Source of the DNA: Desulfosudis oleivorans
Lineage (GTDB): Bacteria; Desulfobacterota; Desulfobacteria; Desulfobacterales; SURF-7
Length of the DNA: 64,000 bases
Direction of reading: 5' to 3'
Assembly: GCA_020723305.1 (NCBI GenBank)
Contig: DYJC01000008.1
Span: forward strand, 62,001 to 126,000
Notes under the pieces: generated by a model
The model's input: the letters and a program-made list of their open reading frames with translations, nothing else
Database searches by the model: none
What the model was told of the DNA's origin: nothing
Translations under genes and position numbers: made by a program
Part shown: one piece after another, positions 51,590 through 58,673 of the stretch
Numbering within the stretch: position 1 is the stretch's first letter
Layout: every line of letters begins with the position of its first letter

Positions 51590-51877
51590 TTTTTTTCTCC
51601 TGCATTGTTCAATATTTTAACCATTACGCTTCATCTGAGCCGAATGCTGGTTTTATTATCTCAATCCATCTGGAATACGCAACAATTTTTCAGTTTGTTT
51701 GTGTATTTTTTCAATCGATTCCAGAGCATGATTCGAAAATCAACAATTTTACGTAAACGTATTCTCGACAGCGTGGATTTGTTTTGTTATAGAGATCGAA
51801 TTGTCAAAGATGATATTGTCAATCAATTGATTTGGAAAAACGGACTGGATGAAAATTGGAAAATGATAGGGTCATAA
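51584..51877 (+). CDS. Doubtful small ORF upstream of the phosphatase gene
   Basis: 97 residues. The first third is hydrophobic, and a basic helical second part reads MIRKSTILRKRILDSVDLFC. It resembles nothing I know. Its start overlaps the divergent radical SAM start and its end overlaps the phosphatase by 22 bases. It may be only an open frame over the 266-base promoter region; an internal ATG at 51731 could begin a 48-residue peptide coupled to the phosphatase. Confidence 0.2.
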   Translation: MHFFSPALFNILTITLHLSRMLVLLSQSIWNTQQFFSLFVYFFNRFQSMIRKSTILRKRILDSVDLFCYRDRIVKDDIVNQLIWKNGLDENWKMIGS

Positions 51878-52509
51878 ATAATATATTTGCGATAGGTGAT
51901 ATCCATGGTTGTATTGATAAACTTAACGCGTTGATGAAGAAAATAGATATCGATTTTCAAACCGACTTACTTGTCTTCCTCGGAGATTATATTGATCGCG
52001 GCCCCTGTTCATATGAGGTTGTTAGTTTTTTGATTGATCTTAAAAAACAACATGAAAATATCATATTTCTCAAAGGAAATCATGAGGAAATGCTTGAAAA
52101 TTATATTGCCGGGGTTGACCGATTCGCATATCTTTCAAACGGGGGACGTCAAACCATCGATAGTTATGTCAAGCATGGTTTTAAACAGGGAAAGGATCTT
52201 ATTCCGATAGATCATATGACTTTTTTTAAAAACCTTGACCTTTTTTATCAGACAGATGATTATATTTTTGTTCACGCAGGGCTGAGTGAGAAGAAGATTC
52301 TTGAAGATCAGTCACAGGATGATCTTCTTTGGATCCGCCAGAAATTTATTAAATCAAAATTTGATTTTGGAAAACGAATAATATTTGGCCACACACCGCT
52401 GGCCTCTCCACTGGTTCAATCCAATAAGATTGGTATTGACACCGGAGCGGTTTATGGCAACACTCTGACGTGTGTGAAGCTGCCGGAACTGATTTTTTAT
52501 CATGCATAA
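51856..52509 (+). CDS. PP2A-like Ser/Thr protein phosphatase
   Basis: 217 residues, the length of bacterial PrpA/lambda-type phosphatases. All PPP signatures are present: FAIGDIHGCIDKL (GDxHG), FLGDYIDRGPCS (GDxxDRG), FLKGNHEEML (GNHE), FVHAGLS and IIFGHTPL. It is a metal-dependent phosphoprotein (or Ap4A-type) phosphatase in the cytoplasm. The start is TTG at 51856 with GGATG just upstream; no ATG fits before the first conserved motif. Confidence 0.87.
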   Translation: MENDRVINNIFAIGDIHGCIDKLNALMKKIDIDFQTDLLVFLGDYIDRGPCSYEVVSFLIDLKKQHENIIFLKGNHEEMLENYIAGVDRFAYLSNGGRQTIDSYVKHGFKQGKDLIPIDHMTFFKNLDLFYQTDDYIFVHAGLSEKKILEDQSQDDLLWIRQKFIKSKFDFGKRIIFGHTPLASPLVQSNKIGIDTGAVYGNTLTCVKLPELIFYHA

Positions 52510-52545
52510 AACAGAAGAGTTTATGCTTTCGAACGGGATGTGAAC

Positions 52546-53019
52546 ATGAGGGTTTTGAAATTATCTGATATATATCGCAACAGGCTGAAATCTCTCCTGT
52601 GCTCATTGATAGCAATCGTAGTTTTGTTACCGAACATAGCTGCCTCATCTGAACGATTGGCTGTAATAGCAGCAAAAGCAAATATTCGATCCGGTCCAGG
52701 CACGAATTATGAAGTGCTGTGGGAGGTTGAAAAATATCATCCGGTAATTATCCTGGAAACAAAAGAAAAATGGTGCCGATTTCGTGATTTTGAGGGCGAT
52801 GAAGGATGGATTCACAGACCTATGCTGGGGGAAATCGATACCGTCATAACGGTGAAGGATAAGTGCAATGTTCGGTCGGAACCGGGAGAAGGAAAACCGA
52901 TTCTTTTTACGACGGAAAAAGGAATCCCACTCAAAGTATTGGAAAAAAATGATGGCTGGCTCCATGTCCAACATTCGGATGGAGATAAAGGATGGGTCCA
53001 TCAATCCTTGGTTTGGTAA
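52546..53019 (+). CDS. Exported protein with two SH3b domains
   Basis: 157 residues. A signal sequence (LLCSLIAIVVLLPNIAASSE, about 17-36) is followed by two bacterial SH3 repeats. The first is VIAAKANIRSGPGTNYEVLWEVEKYHPVIILETKEKWCRFRDFEGDEGWIHRPML. The second is VTVKDKCNVRSEPGEGKPILFTTEKGIPLKVLEKNDGWLHVQHSDGDKGWVHQSL. Such periplasmic proteins (YgiM/YrvJ-like) bind peptidoglycan or peptides. The ATG at 52546 has GGGA eight bases upstream; a GTG at 52540 is the alternative. It lies 24 bases before the PfkB gene. Confidence 0.87.
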   Translation: MRVLKLSDIYRNRLKSLLCSLIAIVVLLPNIAASSERLAVIAAKANIRSGPGTNYEVLWEVEKYHPVIILETKEKWCRFRDFEGDEGWIHRPMLGEIDTVITVKDKCNVRSEPGEGKPILFTTEKGIPLKVLEKNDGWLHVQHSDGDKGWVHQSLVW

Positions 53020-53043
53020 CAGATCTTATGAAAGAGGATTCAG

Positions 53044-54048
53044 ATGAGTTTACAGGCTGTTGTTCCTGTGGGGAAAAAAAGAATTACAGGTCTTGGATCT
53101 GCTCTTGTGGATATTTTGATCAATGAAAGTGATTCTTTTCTGGAAAAGACAGGTGCGGCAAAGGGGGGAATGGAACTTGTTGAAGCGGAAACAATCCAGG
53201 CTGTCCTTGGTCGATCAAAAGCAGAGAGAAAGATTGTTCCAGGCGGGTCCGCATGTAATACAATTATTGGTGTTGCCTGCCTGGGGGGAAAAGGACGTTT
53301 TGTCGGCAAGTGTGGTCAGGATGAATTCGGGTCGTTATTTGTAAATGGCCTTAAAAAAAATCATGTTGAACCGATATTATTTCAATCAACGTCACCAACA
53401 GGACGCGTGTTGTCCATTATTACTCAGGATGCCCAAAGAACGATGCTTACGTATTTAGGGGCTTCTTCTGAAATGTCTCCCCATGAGATAACCAGTGAAC
53501 ATTTTGCCGATTCTGCAATTGTCCATCTTGAAGGGTATTTGCTTTTTAACCGTGACTTAATGACAGCCGCCCTGCAAGCTGCCAAAAAATTGGGCGCTGC
53601 CATATCCCTTGATTTGGCAAGCTTTACGGTTGTCGAGCAGTCAAGAGATTTTCTGATGCGCATTGTGAATGATTATGTGGATATTCTGATCGCCAATGAG
53701 GATGAAGCACAGGCATTTACCGGTTTTTCGAATGAAAGCCGAGCGATATCTGCTCTGTCTGAAAAAACCAAGATTGCGGTACTCAAGGTTGGTAAAAAGG
53801 GCAGTTTTATTGCAGACCATGGAAATATTATGAAGGTTGAAGCGCAGGGAGCAGGTGCCAAGGTCATTGACACCACAGGCGCTGGAGATTTATGGGCTTC
53901 AGGGTTTCTATATGGAATGGTGAATGGATTTTCAGCAGAGAAGTGTGGTCAGTTGGCTTCTGCCTGTGGTTATGAGGTATGTCAGGTGATCGGTGCAGAT
54001 ATTCCAGAAGAAGGGTGGCAGAGGATTCGATCCCTGATTCGAGAATAG
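53044..54048 (+). CDS. PfkB-family carbohydrate kinase, probably adenosine kinase
   Basis: 334 residues. ITGLGSALVDILI and the glycine pair motif VPGGSACNTIIGVACLGGKGRFVGKCGQDEFG open the fold. NEDEAQAFTGF and the catalytic DTTGAGDLWASGFLYG (Asp base, anion hole) close it. The pattern SALVDIL plus GGSACNT is typical of the adenosine kinase-like subgroup of PfkB. An adenosine kinase would remove the adenosine released by AhcY, giving AMP; the presence of ahcY and metK elsewhere in the window supports that, but sugar or nucleoside specificity is not proven. Confidence 0.85.
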   Translation: MSLQAVVPVGKKRITGLGSALVDILINESDSFLEKTGAAKGGMELVEAETIQAVLGRSKAERKIVPGGSACNTIIGVACLGGKGRFVGKCGQDEFGSLFVNGLKKNHVEPILFQSTSPTGRVLSIITQDAQRTMLTYLGASSEMSPHEITSEHFADSAIVHLEGYLLFNRDLMTAALQAAKKLGAAISLDLASFTVVEQSRDFLMRIVNDYVDILIANEDEAQAFTGFSNESRAISALSEKTKIAVLKVGKKGSFIADHGNIMKVEAQGAGAKVIDTTGAGDLWASGFLYGMVNGFSAEKCGQLASACGYEVCQVIGADIPEEGWQRIRSLIRE

Positions 54049-54134
54049 CAAGAGTTCTTTTCGTCTATTACCCAGTGCAATGGCATTGCTTTTGAAAAAA
54101 TAAACAATAATTTATTTAAAAAAGAGAGAATACA

Positions 54135-54848
54135 ATGGCAAGATATAATGAAGTATCCTTATCCCGAAAAAAAGAACTTGAGGAACCGGATGAAGTCACA
54201 GAAAACCTGAGAAAAGTATTTGCGTTCATTTTGAAATATCGGGTTCGGATTGGTATCGGGGTCTGTATATTTTTTGTATTGATCCTTGGGGTTGTTGCAG
54301 TACAATATTTTTCAAATCTATCTGAGAATAAAGCTTCTTCCCTTTTGGATCAGGGGATTACTAAATATAATGAAATGCATAATGATAAAAAACCTGCTGA
54401 GATATGTGATCTGATTGAAGGTGATTTTAAAATAATAATTACCCAATATCCGAGGACAGTTGCCGGAAAATTTGCGATGCTTCAATTGGCAAATGTTTAT
54501 TACTCTGCGGATAAGTATAATGATGCCATTGCTTTATATGAGAAAGCCATAGAATCATTTGAAGGCCGTGTATTGTTTGAAAATCTTATTCAAATGGGAC
54601 TTGGACTTTGTCATGAGGCCAAAGGAGAGCACCAGAAAGCCATTGTATATTTTGAAAAGGTGATTTCCGATCCTAATAGTTTAATGTTGGAACAGGCCCT
54701 ATTTAATGCCGGTCGGATTTATGGGAAGATGGGAGAAGAGAGAAAACGTGTGGATGCATATAAAAAAATAGTATCTGATTTTAATAATTCTCTCTATTCG
54801 GATATTGCAAAAGAGTATATATCGGAGCCAATTTCAAAACGATTATAA
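54135..54848 (+). CDS. Membrane-anchored TPR protein (YfgM-like), C-terminus from a repeat element
   Basis: 237 residues. A charged N-terminus, one membrane helix (IGIGVCIFFVLILGVVAVQYF, about 38-58), then periplasmic tetratricopeptide repeats (AMLQLANVYYSADKYNDAIALYEKAIE, then QMGLGLCHEAKGEHQKAIVYFEKVIS and ALFNAGRIYGKMGEERKRVDAYKKIV). YfgM-like proteins help periplasmic chaperones or secretion. The last residues EPISKRL and the stop are encoded by the first bases of a MITE-like element starting at 54825, so the original C-terminus was replaced by the insertion. Confidence 0.8.
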   Translation: MARYNEVSLSRKKELEEPDEVTENLRKVFAFILKYRVRIGIGVCIFFVLILGVVAVQYFSNLSENKASSLLDQGITKYNEMHNDKKPAEICDLIEGDFKIIITQYPRTVAGKFAMLQLANVYYSADKYNDAIALYEKAIESFEGRVLFENLIQMGLGLCHEAKGEHQKAIVYFEKVISDPNSLMLEQALFNAGRIYGKMGEERKRVDAYKKIVSDFNNSLYSDIAKEYISEPISKRL

Positions 54849-54946
54849 AGCGTAACACCGGCGAAAGTCAGTGCTCAGAAAAGAGCTGAAAATACTGGAT
54901 TTTAGTTTTCGTCGGAACTACAACAAGAGACTTTTGAAATTGGCTC
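54825..54946. repeat. MITE-like element overlapping the end of the TPR gene
   Basis: 122 bases from GAGCCAATTTCAAAAC at 54825 to TTTTGAAATTGGCTC ending at 54946. It has the same ends and internal order (CACCGGCGAA, CTGGAT, CGTCGGAA, CAACAAGAGACT) as the element at 27445, but with decayed inner palindromes. It provides the stop codon of the upstream gene. Confidence 0.82.
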
Positions 54947-55558
54947 ATCGGGATAGAGGATTGTTTTTTCTTTACTGATTGAGAGCTACAAATTTTTCCT
55001 TTTAATAGTGTACTAATTCATTGACACTGACAATACGGACTGGTATTTTAAGCTTATGTGGTGCACGTAAGCAACTTTCTACTGATTTATAGCACCCTGT
55101 GACTATATCCTCTCATAACAAGAACTCACAAAAAAACAAATAGTTTCATAAGCATAGACGTATTCTGATTTTTATTTATAATTATCTATCAATCGGAAAG
55201 AAGGGTATCCTCATTATTGTTAATGATGCTACCATGATTCTTCATTTTTTTTACTGAAAACAGGAAAAAAGGGGGACGTAAAGACGGATTTGAAGAAAAT
55301 CATCAAATTTTTTGTATTTTTTTTAAAAATTGAACTACTATATATAGTATGTATTGTTATATAGGCACTATATAATGTAAATTATATATAATTATATAGG
55401 AATTATATAAAAATTATATAAAAAGTACTTGACTTAGCCATAATCTAGGATAATTTATGTCGCAAAGATGATAATCGATATAAATTTAGGTGACTATTTA
55501 ATCAAAAAGAATGAATTCAGGTCACATTAAACGTCAACTGTAGCAAGGTAAAAGAACT
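54947..55558. other. Long AT-rich non-coding region upstream of the pilus operon
   Basis: 612 bases without a credible ORF. A palindrome TACTATATATAGTA lies at 55336-55349. Four copies of AATTATATA start at 55380, 55390, 55401 and 55412. Directly after them lies TTGACT (55429-55434), a -35-like box for the XRE-pilM operon; the -10 (TAATTT near 55451) is poor. No tRNA or known structured RNA was recognised. Confidence 0.55.
55380..55420. promoter_or_regulatory. Four helically phased AATTATATA repeats before a -35 box
   Basis: AATTATATA occurs at 55380, 55390, 55401 and 55412, spaced 10, 11 and 11 bases, one helical turn each. It is followed within 9 bases by TTGACT. Phased A/T repeats upstream of a promoter can act as UP elements, curve DNA or bind a repeat-recognising regulator such as the XRE protein encoded next. 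Confidence 0.5.
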
Positions 55559-55759
55559 ATGGCTAAGAACAACTCTTTGCATAAAATTAGAGAGTCTCTA
55601 TTGATGAGCAAGGCTGAACTGGCCAGAAAAGCCAATGTTTCTCCCATTACGATTGCACGTATCGAAGAAGGCCAGCCATGTCGAATGGAAACCAAGAGAA
55701 AAATACTTTTGGCGCTCGGGTTTAAGCTTTCTGACAAGAACAAAATTTTTGGCGACTAG
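55559..55759 (+). CDS. Small XRE-type DNA-binding protein heading the pil operon
   Basis: 66 residues, almost wholly a Cro/C1-type helix-turn-helix: KIRESLLMSKAELARKANVSPITIARIEEGQPCRMETKRKILLALGFKLSDK. There is no ligand or effector domain. It ends 9 bases before pilM, so it is co-transcribed with the pilus assembly genes and is a likely local regulator, possibly acting on the repeats at 55380-55420 (inference). Confidence 0.85.
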   Translation: MAKNNSLHKIRESLLMSKAELARKANVSPITIARIEEGQPCRMETKRKILLALGFKLSDKNKIFGD

Positions 55760-55768
55760 GAATAAACC

Positions 55769-56824
55769 ATGCTATTTGGCAAAAAAGATCATCTCGTTGG
55801 ACTGGATATCGGATCCAGAACAATTAAAGTTGGAGAGGTAGAGTCTTCTTCATCGGGGCAAACACTGCTCAAGTTTGGTGCACTGGATATTGCTCCCGGA
55901 ATTATTGAAGAAGACGGCATAAAGAATCCTGAGGGGGCAGCGGACTCCATTCGTCAGCTTTTTAAGCTCTATAATGTGAAAGAGCAGAACGTTGCCATTT
56001 CCGTAGGTGGTTATTCTGTTATTGTGAAGAAAATCAATGTTCAAAGCATGTCCGAAGAACAACTTCAGGAAACAATTCATTTGGAAGCAGAACAGTACAT
56101 ACCTTTTGATATCAATGATGTGAATCTTGATTTCCAGATCCTTGGAGGGAGTGAAAACAATCCAAGCCAAATGAGTGTGCTTCTGGTGGCTGCAAAAAAG
56201 GAGATGGTAAGTGATTATCTGCATGTGATTGAACTCGCAGGACTGAATCCTTGTATAGTTGATGTTGATGCGTTTGCTCTACAAAATATTTTTGAAGCCA
56301 ACTATGAGGCTACTGAAAACTGTGTTGCTTTGATTGATATTGGTGCGAATAAAACGTCATTAAATATCATGAAAAAAAATGCCTCTGTTTTTATGCGGGA
56401 TGTCTCTCTTGGATGCAGCCAGATAAATCATAAAATTGTTTCTCAAATAGACTGTTCAATAGAAGAATCTGAGGAAATCAAGCATAATGAGAATCAAGAC
56501 AGGATCGATCCGGAAGATTTAAATGACATTATATCTACAGTTGTGTCTGGGTGGACGACTGAAATTCGGAGAGCTCTTGATTTCTTTTACTCCACATATC
56601 CGGAGGATCAGATCAGCAAAATCATATTAAGCGGCGGAGGATCAAATATAAAAGAGTTTCGTAAGCTTCTTTCTGTACAAACCTCTACAGATGTATCCAT
56701 CATCAATCCGTTTGAAAAATTTAAAATTAATGAGAATCAGTTAGATATGGCATATTTAAACAAAATGGCACCACAAGCTGCTATTTGTTTGGGGCTTGCA
56801 ATCAGAAGAGTGAATGATAAATGA
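55769..56824 (+). CDS. pilM: Type IV pilus assembly protein PilM
   Basis: 351 residues, actin-like ATPase fold. LVGLDIGSRTIKVGEVE (phosphate 1), ISVGGYSVIVKKI, LHETI-type QETIHLEAEQYIPFDINDVNLDFQIL (hallmark of PilM), VALIDIGANKTSLNIM (phosphate 2) and KIILSGGGSNIKEFRKLL (adenosine motif). It is a cytoplasmic ring component that binds the N-terminus of PilN. It overlaps pilN by four bases (ATGA). Confidence 0.96.
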   Translation: MLFGKKDHLVGLDIGSRTIKVGEVESSSSGQTLLKFGALDIAPGIIEEDGIKNPEGAADSIRQLFKLYNVKEQNVAISVGGYSVIVKKINVQSMSEEQLQETIHLEAEQYIPFDINDVNLDFQILGGSENNPSQMSVLLVAAKKEMVSDYLHVIELAGLNPCIVDVDAFALQNIFEANYEATENCVALIDIGANKTSLNIMKKNASVFMRDVSLGCSQINHKIVSQIDCSIEESEEIKHNENQDRIDPEDLNDIISTVVSGWTTEIRRALDFFYSTYPEDQISKIILSGGGSNIKEFRKLLSVQTSTDVSIINPFEKFKINENQLDMAYLNKMAPQAAICLGLAIRRVNDK

Positions 56825-57396
56825 TACGAATTAACCTACTGCCTTTTCGCGCAGCAAGAAAAAGTGAAAACATTCGTCGTCAGGTCTCTTTATTCCTGTT
56901 GTCATTAGTCTTCGTTGTTCTTGTGATGGGATATCTTCAAATAAGCCTGATCAGCAAGATCGGCAAATTGGAGGATAAAATCAAAACAACATCACTAGAG
57001 CTATCCAAATATACAGAACAGGCAAAAGAAGTCGATGCAATTCAAAAAAGCTTGGATAACTTGGAAAAGCGAACAGAAGTTATGAAGCAATTGGATACAA
57101 ACAGAAGGGGACCTGTTAAGCTGCTTGAATCCATGAGTGATCTTATTGTTCCGAACAGGATGTGGTTGAGCAACCTGACGGCTACTGAAAAATCGATAAA
57201 GCTTATAGGAACAGCGCTTGACAATAAGACAACAGCAGATTTTATGAAAAATCTCGAAAATTCGGGATCTTTTAGCAAGGTGCAGCTTCATTCAATAACG
57301 AATAAAATAGCTCAAAAGCAGAAAATGATGGGGTTTACGATTACATGCATTCTGGCAATACCAAGCCAATCTAACCAAGGCAAGGAAAAGAAATAA
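56821..57396 (+). CDS. pilN: Type IV pilus assembly protein PilN
   Basis: 191 residues. MIRINLLPFRAARK is the conserved N-terminal PilM-binding motif (INLLP). One membrane helix (VSLFLLSLVFVVLVMGYLQIS, about 24-44) and a coiled coil are followed by the periplasmic ferredoxin-like domain (MWLSNLTATEKSIKLIGTALDN). Inner-membrane alignment subcomplex with PilO. Ends one base into pilO (TAATG). Confidence 0.95.
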   Translation: MIRINLLPFRAARKSENIRRQVSLFLLSLVFVVLVMGYLQISLISKIGKLEDKIKTTSLELSKYTEQAKEVDAIQKSLDNLEKRTEVMKQLDTNRRGPVKLLESMSDLIVPNRMWLSNLTATEKSIKLIGTALDNKTTADFMKNLENSGSFSKVQLHSITNKIAQKQKMMGFTITCILAIPSQSNQGKEKK

Positions 57397-58031
57397 TGGA
57401 TAATATAAAAGAATCTTTTCATGCAAAGATTGAGCCTCTGATTGATAAAATTGGAGAATTGACGAGGATTCAACGTTATCTAATATATTGTGGATCTCTT
57501 TTTGTGTTAATTGCTGTTTTTGTTTATACGTTATACTTACCAAATCAGAAAAAAATCAGTGAGTTGAGTGATCAGCATGACAAACTCACTCAGCAATTAC
57601 AGTCGACCAGGAAAAAAGCCCTTCTTCTTCCCGGATTAAAGAAAAAAATGGAAGAAGCAACGGTTCAATTTCAGATTGTTAAAAAAACACTGCCGGAGAA
57701 AGAGGATATTCCATCTTTGTTGACGAGTATCTCTCAGGCAGGCAGAGATTCCGGACTGGACTTTTTATTATTCAAACCCAATGCCGAGATTTATAAGGGA
57801 TTTTATGCGGAAATTCCAGTCTCGATAAAGGTTGTGGGAAATTATCATAACCTTGCAATGTTTTTTGACAAGGTTGCTTCATTTCCCCGAATTGTGAATA
57901 TCCGCGATATTAAATTGTCAAGCGGTAAGAAATCAGAATTGAATATTTCCTGTAATGCGGTTACCTACAGGTTTGTAGAGGCAAAAGAAACAAAGAAAGA
58001 GACCAAGAAAAAAAGAGGAAAAAGACGGTAA
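57396..58031 (+). CDS. pilO: Type IV pilus assembly protein PilO
   Basis: 211 residues. A membrane helix (YLIYCGSLFVLIAVFVYTLYL, about 29-49), coiled coil, then the PilO domain: KKTLPEKEDIPSLLTSISQAGRDSGLDFLLFKPNAE and VPVSIKVVGNYHNLAMFFDKVASFPRIVNI-type region. It has an unusual strongly basic tail (KETKKETKKKRGKRR read over the last 15 residues). Forms the periplasmic heterodimer with PilN and contacts PilP. Confidence 0.95.
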   Translation: MDNIKESFHAKIEPLIDKIGELTRIQRYLIYCGSLFVLIAVFVYTLYLPNQKKISELSDQHDKLTQQLQSTRKKALLLPGLKKKMEEATVQFQIVKKTLPEKEDIPSLLTSISQAGRDSGLDFLLFKPNAEIYKGFYAEIPVSIKVVGNYHNLAMFFDKVASFPRIVNIRDIKLSSGKKSELNISCNAVTYRFVEAKETKKETKKKRGKRR

Positions 58032-58033
58032 CC

Positions 58034-58672
58034 ATGAAAAATAATTTTCTAAAATTTCCGTTTCTTGTTTGTTTATTGTGCCTTATCCCATTGTTGGGTT
58101 CAGGATGTGGCAAGAAGGGAGATGATCAAGAGAAATCTGACCAGGTTGCACAAAAGGCGATTCCAAAAGCAAACAAGATCCCAAGTATCAAAACAACATC
58201 ACCGGATAATAAGATACCTGTTGATGCTTCCGTAAAAAAGGGATCTGAAAAACCGGAAAGTTCTGTCTCAGAGATTGCAGAGAGCGCAATTGCTGTGGAT
58301 CGCTATAATCCTTTGGGAAGAATTGATCCTTTTCAGCCGCTGTTTAAAGAAGAGCAGGCGGCAACTGCAAATATTTCGGAAACAAAAAAGAAGCAGCGGG
58401 CGAACCTAACTCCTTTAGAGAAGGTGGATTTGAGTCAGCTTAGATTGTTAGGTGTTATTCTTGCTCCCAGTGGAAATCGCGCCATGGTTTCAGAAGTGAA
58501 CGGCAAAGGGTATGTCATTACATTGGGAACATATATAGGGATCTCGTCGGGACGAGTTGTTGAGATATTAAAGGACAGGGTGATTGTCGAGGAAGAAGTT
58601 GAAAATTTATTAGGAAAAATATCGCTTCGTAAAAGAGAGCTTACACTTCAGAAACCTGCTGGAGAATATTAA
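58034..58672 (+). CDS. pilP: Type IV pilus lipoprotein PilP
   Basis: 212 residues. Signal with lipobox LLGSGC (Cys about 25), a long Lys/Ser/Pro-rich linker (about 30-95), then the PilP beta-domain: YNPLGRIDPFQPLF, LTPLEKVDLSQLRLLGVIL, NRAMVSEVNGKGYVITLGTYIG and VEILKDRVIVEEEV. It links the PilNO complex to the PilQ secretin. Two bases after pilO and one base before pilQ. Confidence 0.95.
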   Translation: MKNNFLKFPFLVCLLCLIPLLGSGCGKKGDDQEKSDQVAQKAIPKANKIPSIKTTSPDNKIPVDASVKKGSEKPESSVSEIAESAIAVDRYNPLGRIDPFQPLFKEEQAATANISETKKKQRANLTPLEKVDLSQLRLLGVILAPSGNRAMVSEVNGKGYVITLGTYIGISSGRVVEILKDRVIVEEEVENLLGKISLRKRELTLQKPAGEY

Positions 58673-58673
58673 A

